Part shown: positions 1 to 5,458 of the stretch, piece by piece
How positions within the stretch are numbered: the stretch's first letter is position 1
How the letters are laid out: each line of letters opens with the position of its first letter
NCBI GenBank assembly: GCA_035938265.1
Contig: DASZHA010000100.1
Span: forward strand, 1 to 7,886
From: DASZHA01 sp035938265
GTDB taxonomy: Bacteria; Chloroflexota; Dormibacteria; DASZGP01
Length of the DNA stretch: 7,886 bases
Reading direction: 5' to 3'
Notes under the pieces: generated by a model
The model's input: only the letters and a program-made list of their open reading frames with translations
The model's database searches: none
Told to the model about the DNA's origin: nothing
Position numbers and translations under genes: made by a program

Positions 1-750
1 GACCAGGGCGGTGGCGGTGCCGTAGATCGCCCGGCCGATGGGTCCGGCGGGCGCCGTCCGCGGATCCGACATCATCAGGAGAACGAAGATGGCCACCTCT
101 GGCGAGGCGGCGATCCCGATCCAGTAGTCCGGGCCGCACACCGGCGTCGCCCGCCAGACCGCCGAGAAGCACTGACCCTCGGCGGCGAAGATCGCGATCA
201 GCGTCGTGAAGGCGATCAGGAAGGTGGTCACCATCGGGATCATCCCCAGCCGCCAGAGCACCCAGATGCCACCGAGGACGATCACCCCCCAGGCCAGCAC
301 CACCGGGAGGTCCATCGGGCCCCACCAGAGCGGCTGGGGGAACACGCGGGTCGGCCCCGCCAGCAGCAGCACGGCGACCAGCCCGATGTTCGAAGGGTTG
401 TAGATGTGCTCACCGCCCCAGCGGACCAGGTACTTCGAGAGCAGCCCGATGGTCGCCGCTAGCAGGAAGTACTCGATCCCGTGCAGGCTCCACCAGTCAC
501 CGTGGTGGGTGCCGGTAGCCCGTAGGAAGAGGGCGATGCTGTTGCCGGTGAGGATGGCGCTCGACGGCCAGACCGCCACCCGGCGCTGCCAGTACGTCAC
601 GGCCAGCTCCAGCGTCGCGCAGAATGCGATCGTGACCACGATCTGCGGGATCGAGAGCTGGAACCCGAGCACTGTCTGGCCGAGCACCTGCAGGGCGATG
701 GTCACCGCGGCCAGACGGACTCGCGGGTCGCTCAGGTTGGGCAGCGTCAT
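1..750 (-). CDS. RnfD/NqrB-like (UnbU-type) membrane protein, 3' end cut off by the window
   Basis: The frame is open from ATG at 750-748 to the left edge, giving 250 residues with no stop, so the C-terminus is missing. It is very hydrophobic, with about seven or eight membrane segments. Two motifs stand out: NPSNIGLV at residues 118-125 and MMSDPRTAP at 226-234. Both recall the NPxxxGL and DPxTxP motifs of the NqrB/RnfD membrane subunits, and the closest pattern I know is the actinobacterial RnfD-like group that includes the enediyne-cluster protein UnbU. The S/D-G-A-T motif that carries covalent FMN in true NqrB/RnfD is not seen in the visible part, so redox function is uncertain. The start follows a weak GGGGAT ribosome site. 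It lies 55 bases downstream of the histidine-rich membrane protein on the same strand and is probably co-transcribed with it. Family assignment is from remembered motifs, not a search. Confidence 0.8.
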   Translation of the reverse strand, partial: MTLPNLSDPRVRLAAVTIALQVLGQTVLGFQLSIPQIVVTIAFCATLELAVTYWQRRVAVWPSSAILTGNSIALFLRATGTHHGDWWSLHGIEYFLLAATIGLLSKYLVRWGGEHIYNPSNIGLVAVLLLAGPTRVFPQPLWWGPMDLPVVLAWGVIVLGGIWVLWRLGMIPMVTTFLIAFTTLIAIFAAEGQCFSAVWRATPVCGPDYWIGIAASPEVAIFVLLMMSDPRTAPAGPIGRAIYGTATALV

Positions 751-783
751 ATCCCCGAATATTCGCCGCTTCGGGCGTATCGC

Positions 784-819
784 GCCCGGCGGCAGCCTGC
801 CGTGGTTAGGCTGCCGGGC
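784..819 (-). other. Strong stem-loop spanning the stop codon of the histidine-rich membrane protein gene
   Basis: Arms 791-798 and 808-815 are an exact 8-base inverted repeat (GGCAGCCT / AGGCTGCC) with a 9-base loop. Outer arms 784-787 and 816-819 (GCCC / GGGC) extend the stem across a three-base bulge. The TAA stop at 808-806 lies at the loop edge. No T-run follows on the minus strand, so it does not look like a standard intrinsic terminator. It may be an mRNA-stabilising or attenuating structure between two co-transcribed genes. Confidence 0.5.
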
Positions 820-1867
820 GCTCGATTTTGAGGGCGGGCAGGATGAGGAGGCTCACCAGGACGCCAACGATCCCGGCCGCCACCACGCTCCCCGCCCAGA
901 TATTGGCCGGCCACCAGACGCCCCCGGCCTGGCTGAGCACGAAGAAGTAGGTCAGGGCCATCGCCGAGGGCACCGCGGCGGCGAAGCCGCGCACCTGTAA
1001 CCGGCGGGCGCGCGACGGCCGCAGGGCACGGATCAGCTCGTCGGCGACGAGACCTCCCACCACTCCCACCGCCAGCACCGGGTGGGGCGCGACGATGAGC
1101 GTGGTCATGATCCCGGTGACGCCGAGGACCACGGTGAGCGCCCCGAAGGGCAGCTCGAAGCGGAGCACCAGGGGCAGGATGAAGCCAACGATGATGGCGG
1201 CCCAGATTGCCACCTCGACGGTCCCCAGCTGCTCAGCCTGCTCCGGCAGCATGGCGCCCGGATAGACGCGCGAGGCCCACTGGGCGAGGAACGGGTGAGT
1301 CGCCTCGTCGAAGAAGAAGATCATCGCCAGCACCAGCGTCCCGGAGGCCAGCGCGCTCCATGTGATCCTTCTTGCGGTTCCCGACCACGCCTCACGCAGG
1401 GGTCCCGTCGCCATCAGGCAGAGCCCGGCTCCGGTCATTATGTGGGTGGGGCTGGTCACCGAGCCGAACCCCTGGTCGACGCCGAAGATGGCGTGCCAGA
1501 TCAGGTCTCCGACCCCGCCAGTGAGGGTGATGACGAACCCGGCGACAGCCAGGCCGTAACCCCGGGGTATGGCTTTGAGCATCCCTCCGATCCCACCGGC
1601 AATGCGGTAGAGAGACACCGCCATGAAGGCGCCGGCAGCGCCCAGCCCGGTGAAGACGACCCCGTGAGGGACGGTCCAGATCGTGGTCAGCGTGGAATGG
1701 TGGTGGGCCCAGGTGTCGAAGTAGGCGCCGCAGACGATCCATAGTGGCAAGAGGAGCATCCCGGCGCGGAACCATGGCGGCGCATCCTCGCGGGTCGTCG
1801 CGACGGAACGCTGACGCAAACCGGCAACGGCTCGGAGGCTGAGACTGGCGTGTTCGGCAATCCCCAC
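806..1867 (-). CDS. Polytopic membrane protein with histidine motifs, function unknown
   Basis: A 353-residue protein with about ten predicted membrane segments, starting at residues 35-52 and ending at about 322-346, with a charged cytoplasmic-looking N-terminus. Histidines sit at or near helix ends in ordered motifs: DTWAHHH (51-57), WTVPH (64-68), GDLIWH (120-125), SPTH (139-142), ATH (189-191) and PHP (261-263). This arrangement suggests metal or heme binding within the membrane, but that is inference. I have a general memory of similar uncharacterised actinobacterial proteins and cannot name the family. The start is GTG at 1867-1865, chosen because GGGGAGGGG lies directly upstream at good spacing. 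The gene follows the tadZ-like gene by 88 bases on the same strand and precedes the UnbU-like gene, so it may form a two-gene unit with the latter. It carries no Tad-family feature. Confidence 0.85.
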   Translation of the reverse strand: MGIAEHASLSLRAVAGLRQRSVATTREDAPPWFRAGMLLLPLWIVCGAYFDTWAHHHSTLTTIWTVPHGVVFTGLGAAGAFMAVSLYRIAGGIGGMLKAIPRGYGLAVAGFVITLTGGVGDLIWHAIFGVDQGFGSVTSPTHIMTGAGLCLMATGPLREAWSGTARRITWSALASGTLVLAMIFFFDEATHPFLAQWASRVYPGAMLPEQAEQLGTVEVAIWAAIIVGFILPLVLRFELPFGALTVVLGVTGIMTTLIVAPHPVLAVGVVGGLVADELIRALRPSRARRLQVRGFAAAVPSAMALTYFFVLSQAGGVWWPANIWAGSVVAAGIVGVLVSLLILPALKIERPAA

Positions 1868-1911
1868 TGCACCCCTCCCCTGTGGGATCCCCAGTATGCG
1901 CCAGAAGAGGA

Positions 1912-1927
1912 GTGGTACGCCCGGAGG
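1912..1927 (-). repeat. 16-base direct repeat, left copy (tRNA 3'-end-like)
   Basis: On the minus strand this reads CCTCCGGGCGTACCAC, identical to 7371-7386 and in the same orientation. If the six upstream bases are included, 19 of 22 match the right copy, and a pyrimidine-rich tract follows both. It lies in the 88-base gap after the tadZ-like stop. The right copy resembles the T-arm-to-CCA end of a tRNA, so the pair could be attachment-site remnants. A shared regulatory element is the alternative. Confidence 0.6.
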
Positions 1928-1955
1928 CTATCGGACCCGACGAGCCGCCGAGATG

Positions 1956-2813
1956 TCAGTCCGCCGCAGCGACCTCAAGGCGGCCGCGCTCTGCGACCTG
2001 GTCCGCCAGCCGCCAGAGGGCAACGGCGGCCGGATCCTTTGGGCGCTGCTGGATGTAGACCTGGCCGAGGTCGGCGGCGGTGAGGAGGGCGTCGCCGCCG
2101 TAGGGGACCGCGAAAGTGGCTGTTCCCAGGCCCTTCTGGACCTGGGAGAGGGTCAGGCGAGCGCGTGGGGTGACCTCGTTGAGGACGATCAGCACCTTAT
2201 CGTGGTTGACCCGGACGACGGAGAACGCGTCCAGCATCGCCCTGGTGAGCAACACCGAGACAACGTCTGGCGGACAGGTGACGAGGAGGGTGTCGGAGGT
2301 CTCCCACAGGTCGAGCATGAAATCGCGGAAGGAGGGCCGGCCGTCGACGATGACGTGGTCGTAGGTGTGACGAAGGCGGTTGATGAGGCGGGGCAGGCCA
2401 CCGTCGGGGATCAGCTCCGAGTCCCCCGGCTCACCGAGGGCGGGGACCAGGCGGAGCCCGCTCCGGTGCGCCAGGAGCAAGGCGTCAAGCTCGGTATCGG
2501 AGACATCGGACTCGATCGCGTTGGCGATGTCGCGGAGCGTGTAGCGCGGGCGGAGGTCGAGGGCGATGGCGGTGGTCCCGAACTCGAGGTTGAGGTCGAG
2601 CAGCACCGCCGACTCACCCCGGCGCTCGGCCAGGGCAACGGCGAGGTTGGTCGCCAGCGTCGTCTTGCCACTGCCGCCGCGGGCGCTCAGCACGGTCACG
2701 GTGTTGGCCGCTCGCCTGGAGGCGGGCTGGCCTGGAGGTGGCCCGCCAAGAACCGGTTCTGGCACCGGCTGGTCTCCGTCCTGCCCAGCGCCGGCGTCAG
2801 CGTTGAAGGCCAT
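1956..2813 (-). CDS. tadZ: TadZ/CpaE-like ParA-family ATPase without a receiver domain
   Basis: A 285-residue P-loop ATPase of the ParA/MinD superfamily. In Tad systems such proteins place the pilus machine at the pole or membrane. Residues 1-36 are a proline-rich tail. The deviant Walker A is ARGGSGKTT at 44-52, with Arg45 where the MinD/ParA signature Lys is usual. Walker A' is LLDLNLE with Asp73, and the switch II region is VDGRP at 156-160 instead of the usual DTPP. CpaE proteins normally carry a receiver-like domain of over 100 residues before the ATPase, and this is absent. ATG at 2813 was chosen because AGGAAG lies four bases or so upstream; the 26 extra upstream residues come from reading inside tadG. 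It overlaps the tadG-like gene by 17 bases, so translation is probably coupled. It is the last gene of the Tad-type operon. Confidence 0.85.
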   Translation of the reverse strand: MAFNADAGAGQDGDQPVPEPVLGGPPPGQPASRRAANTVTVLSARGGSGKTTLATNLAVALAERRGESAVLLDLNLEFGTTAIALDLRPRYTLRDIANAIESDVSDTELDALLLAHRSGLRLVPALGEPGDSELIPDGGLPRLINRLRHTYDHVIVDGRPSFRDFMLDLWETSDTLLVTCPPDVVSVLLTRAMLDAFSVVRVNHDKVLIVLNEVTPRARLTLSQVQKGLGTATFAVPYGGDALLTAADLGQVYIQQRPKDPAAVALWRLADQVAERGRLEVAAAD

Positions 2814-4215
2814 AGCTTCCTGAGCTGGGGGCGAGCACGGCCTGGAGGCTGCAGACGTAGGAGAATGCCTGGGTGCCGTTGCCGCCACCACTTATAGACA
2901 CGGATTTGAAGACGACCGAGCCGTAGAAATGAAACGAGCTGTTGCCCTCGGAGCCGAGATCCGCCTTGTTCAGGTCGACGATCCCGGTGATGTTGCTGTT
3001 GTCCACGTTGACGGCGCCGCTGTAGGTGGGCGCATAGATCGCGAAGTTATGGGTCCCAAGGGCGTCGCGGACGCCGATGCCGTCGTCATCGAGGCCGTTG
3101 AGGGTCGTGTTGGAAAGGTCGAGGTCGGCCTGGTCAGAGCTGTCGAGCACGATGGTGACGGCACCCGCCTTGTCAGCTGTACCCACAGTACCGGGGACGG
3201 CATTGCCGCCCACCTGCATCGTTGATCCCTCATCGCCCCCCTCAACGTTCTTGACAACGTATACCCCCGGCGCCATCAGGTGGCTCCGGTCGGGGAAGAA
3301 GCCGTCGTAGGTGCCAGGCTGCCAGACGTTCGCTACCAGGGCCTGCCACGAGGACGTGTACGTGGTGTTCACGGCAGGAACCGGGGCCGCGACCCCCGCG
3401 TACGGGTCGGTCTTGGCGGGGCTGATCCTCACGTTGGTGGTCCCGGACGCAGGACCATTGCCATTCCGCACCCAGGTGATGCTGCCGCTGATGCTGGAGT
3501 TGGTGGTGTCGAGGTGGGTCGTGCTCGCCGGCTGGCAAACGTTGCCGTTGGCGTCGGTGGGTTGGGTTGGGATCCTGAGAGAGTGACCATTGCCGCCCTC
3601 GTCGTGTCCCTGTTGCCCTTGCCCGTTGCCGATGTTGCCGGCGGCGTAGATGTTGCCGCTGACGTCACCGCTGGGGGCATTACTGCCGCCGCCGCTGAGT
3701 TGGAAGTCGCCGCCGCTGACGAACACGGCGTAGCCGGCGGCCGTGCCGGTGACGGCTGCAGGCGCCTTGGCCCTTGCCCCCGTGCCCACGGTGATGCCAT
3801 TGGAACCCAGCTTCCCGGCTGGGGCGAACAGGGCCGTCAGCGTATGGGTTGCGGTTATGTCCAGCGTCCCGGGGCCATCGACAAACGTGAAGGTGTATCC
3901 GCCGGTCAACGTCAACGCGTTGCCGCACGACAAGAATGTGCACGACTGGGGAACGCTTCCCTTGAGGGCCTTGGCCAGGTAGAGCATCGCCACGTAGTGG
4001 GCGTTGCTGGCAGTGGCCGCTGCGCCCAGCGTGTAGTACTCGCGGGCCCCGGCAAGGGAGGCCGAGTCGACGACGGCCTGCAGGCCTCGCCGGTCGGCCA
4101 TCGCCAGCCCGGTGTCGACGGCGATGGCGGCCACGCCAAAGAGAACGACGGCCGCCAGGGCAAAGAGCACGATGGTTTGTCCCTGCTGCTGCCGGCGACC
4201 TCGGGGTTTCAACAT
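2797..4215 (-). CDS. tadG: TadG-like pilus assembly protein with beta-rich extracellular body
   Basis: A 472-residue protein with an N-terminal Tad-type segment: a basic start, then GQTIVLFALAAVVLF at 12-26 as a single membrane helix, followed by DTGLAMADRRGLQAVVDSA at 34-52, the usual TadG signature. The rest is rich in Gly, Ser, Thr and Asn with repeated beta-like stretches. Near residues 400-450 it has a FAIYAPTYSGAV / NSNITGIV / FHFYGSVVF pattern resembling the beta-helical C-terminal domains of Gram-positive TadG/PilX-like proteins. Four cysteines lie outside the membrane helix. It is probably anchored in the membrane with its body outside the cell. ATG at 4215-4213 overlaps the preceding TGA by one base (TGATG). 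Reading further upstream, to 4359, would enter the previous gene in the wrong frame, so it was rejected. There is no prepilin Glu at position five, unlike the two TadE proteins. Confidence 0.87.
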   Translation of the reverse strand: MLKPRGRRQQQGQTIVLFALAAVVLFGVAAIAVDTGLAMADRRGLQAVVDSASLAGAREYYTLGAAATASNAHYVAMLYLAKALKGSVPQSCTFLSCGNALTLTGGYTFTFVDGPGTLDITATHTLTALFAPAGKLGSNGITVGTGARAKAPAAVTGTAAGYAVFVSGGDFQLSGGGSNAPSGDVSGNIYAAGNIGNGQGQQGHDEGGNGHSLRIPTQPTDANGNVCQPASTTHLDTTNSSISGSITWVRNGNGPASGTTNVRISPAKTDPYAGVAAPVPAVNTTYTSSWQALVANVWQPGTYDGFFPDRSHLMAPGVYVVKNVEGGDEGSTMQVGGNAVPGTVGTADKAGAVTIVLDSSDQADLDLSNTTLNGLDDDGIGVRDALGTHNFAIYAPTYSGAVNVDNSNITGIVDLNKADLGSEGNSSFHFYGSVVFKSVSISGGGNGTQAFSYVCSLQAVLAPSSGSYGLQR

Positions 4216-4223
4216 CAGTACTC
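4213..4223 (-). promoter_or_regulatory. Translational coupling junction tadE2-tadG
   Basis: The minus-strand string GAGTACTGATG carries, in order, a short GAG ribosome-site remnant, the TGA stop of the upstream gene and the overlapping ATG of the next. The same 11 bases occur at 4875-4885. One-base stop/start overlap normally means that translation of the second gene depends on termination of the first. Confidence 0.7.
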
Positions 4224-4877
4224 GGCCAGGGTTGAGCTCGACGAGACGAGCCGGATGCGGTTGCCGATCACGCCCTGCAGCAGAGCGGTCATCGGCTTGT
4301 AGGCGTAGATGACAGTGACCTGCACGTAGAAGCACCCCCGGTACCTGGCGGCGCTCCACTCGTCCTTTCGATCCCCCAGGTCACCGGCGACGGGGTCGCG
4401 GCCCAAGCGCAGCTTGGCCGCGCTGCAGGATGCATCGGTGCCCGTCCCGGTTGCCTCCGACGGGGAGATGCAGACCCAGGCATGGTTGGGGGCCAGAGCC
4501 ACCTGCGTGGCGTTGGCGATGCAGGTCTTGGCGTTGGTATTGGACTGCAGGGTGGCGGCCGGGTCCATGGCCCCAGAGCTGAGGGTGCGGCGCACCGTCT
4601 CGAGGATCCCGGCGTCCGTGAGGCAGCCCTGGCCGGTTGCCGACGTAGCGAACTGGGTTCCGGGACAAGGGGAGGCGTTGCGGGCGCCAAACGGGCTGTC
4701 GGTGGGATCCGCATTGGCCGCGCCCTGGCGAGCACCCTGACGCGCCGCTTCGGCTACGGTGGTGTAATCCTGCGTCAGCTTGCCCAGGTCGAACACGCCG
4801 AACAGCAGGAGGAAGAGCACGGGGCCCATGAGCGCGAACTCGACCACGGCGACACCGGATTGACGGCCACGAGACAT
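4215..4877 (-). CDS. TadE-like pseudopilin, second copy (TadE/TadF type), cysteine-rich
   Basis: A 220-residue protein. A short basic leader ends at Gly8 and is followed by VAVVEFALMGPVLFLLLFGVF. The G8-x4-E13-F14 pattern matches the TadE/TadF pseudopilin processing motif cut by a prepilin peptidase, and the hydrophobic stretch at 9-29 is the membrane helix. DYTTVAEAARQGARQGA (37-53) is the standard TadE continuation. The outer part has six cysteines (71, 85, 119, 136, 151, 182), which suggests up to three disulfides. It ends in AEY, like the first TadE. ATG at 4877 follows GGAG at five bases and overlaps the previous TGA by one base. Upstream in-frame codons back to 5072 lie inside the preceding gene in another frame and give a low-complexity non-family sequence, so they were excluded. 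It could be called TadF by position, but family membership alone does not decide. Confidence 0.88.
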   Translation of the reverse strand: MSRGRQSGVAVVEFALMGPVLFLLLFGVFDLGKLTQDYTTVAEAARQGARQGAANADPTDSPFGARNASPCPGTQFATSATGQGCLTDAGILETVRRTLSSGAMDPAATLQSNTNAKTCIANATQVALAPNHAWVCISPSEATGTGTDASCSAAKLRLGRDPVAGDLGDRKDEWSAARYRGCFYVQVTVIYAYKPMTALLQGVIGNRIRLVSSSSTLAEY

Positions 4878-4885
4878 CAGTACTC
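4875..4885 (-). promoter_or_regulatory. Translational coupling junction tadE1-tadE2
   Basis: Identical to the 11-base junction at 4213-4223 (GAGTACTGATG). Here the ribosome-site part is fuller (GGAG five bases before ATG). The repeat encodes the shared C-terminal Glu-Tyr-stop of both TadE proteins. Confidence 0.7.
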
Positions 4886-5458
4886 CGCCCGCTCGTACAC
4901 CGTGTCGCTCAGGGTCCTGGTCGGAGAGCCACCGAAAAGCCCGGCCGCGAAGGGCGTGTACATCTTGAAGCTGTAGGTGACCTGCACCGCGACCGTGTCG
5001 GACGTGGCCAGCGAAGGATCGTTGCTGGTCGCCGTCATGTTGGTCAGGGCCTTGGGGCCGAGGCAGTGCCACGTGACGGTGATGGTCGACGGGCTGGCCG
5101 CGTTGTTTAGGACCGAGCCGAGTATGGTCCCATCCGACGACGCCTCCAGAGCAGCTGCGTCCACGATCGGCTGAATCGGGTCATTGTTCTGCTCGGGCAG
5201 GTTCACCTTCTGCGCGGCAACCCCGTTGACGTTGTTCGTGCCGCAGTAGCCGTCACCGATGGACTGCTGGGTCGTCTGCACGGCATACCTGGCCGCCTGG
5301 CGGGCCGCGTTGTCGACCGCTTCTTGGTAGTAGAAGGCGCGCCCGGTGTCGGCGACACCGACGCTCAGCGCGGTCAGGATGGGGAGGATCAGCGCGAACT
5401 CGACCAGGGCCTGGCCCGACGCCCCGCAGTGGACAGCGCCCCGGCTGCGGCCGGTCAT
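4877..5458 (-). CDS. tadE: TadE-like pseudopilin, first copy
   Basis: A 193-residue protein with a 15-residue leader ending in Gly15, then QALVEFALILPILTALSVGV. G15-x4-E20-F21 is the TadE pseudopilin cleavage pattern, and GQALVEFALILPI is a highly typical TadE string. It continues with DTGRAFYYQEAVDNAARQA (37-55), then a long, mostly beta-like outer domain with two cysteines (72 and 132), and ends in ERAEY. TadE proteins are minor pilin-like components of Tad/Flp machines. They need a prepilin peptidase, and none is present in this window. ATG at 5458-5456 shares the ATGA overlap with the stop of the ATPase gene and follows GGCGGGGGA. The length is at the upper end of typical for the family. 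Confidence 0.9.
   Translation of the reverse strand: MTGRSRGAVHCGASGQALVEFALILPILTALSVGVADTGRAFYYQEAVDNAARQAARYAVQTTQQSIGDGYCGTNNVNGVAAQKVNLPEQNNDPIQPIVDAAALEASSDGTILGSVLNNAASPSTITVTWHCLGPKALTNMTATSNDPSLATSDTVAVQVTYSFKMYTPFAAGLFGGSPTRTLSDTVYERAEY

Noticed and set aside
756..765. CGAATATTCG palindrome near the UnbU-like start, with a related GAATATTCGG at the cpaF start
   Set aside because: Short. The cpaF copy is inside the coding sequence (Gly-Ile-Phe-Gly), so a shared operator is not supported.
768..779. Fourth copy of the direct repeat (GCTTCGGGCGTA, plus strand)
   Set aside because: Only 10 of 12 bases match and it is in the opposite orientation; easily chance in GC-rich DNA.
1082..1744. 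220-codon plus-strand frame rich in Asp, Glu, Gly and Arg
   Set aside because: Mirror of the hydrophobic minus-strand membrane protein; reverse complement of membrane helices often gives such a charged shadow.
1893..1898. CATACT as a -10 box for the histidine-rich membrane protein
   Set aside because: No acceptable -35 at 16-18 bases upstream; too weak to call, so the gene's own promoter remains unproven.
1896..2897. 333-codon open frame on the plus strand
   Set aside because: It lies antisense to the tadZ-like gene and the end of tadG, whose minus-strand proteins have clear family motifs. Its Gly/Glu/Val-rich product is typical of an antisense shadow in GC-rich DNA.
3280..4302. 340-codon open frame on the plus strand
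   Set aside because: Antisense to the tadG-like gene, low-complexity Gly/Arg/Val-rich product, no ribosome site or motif.
4216..4359. Longer tadG starting at 4359
   Set aside because: The extra residues read the tadE2 gene in another frame; the TGATG start at 4215 places the family N-terminus correctly.
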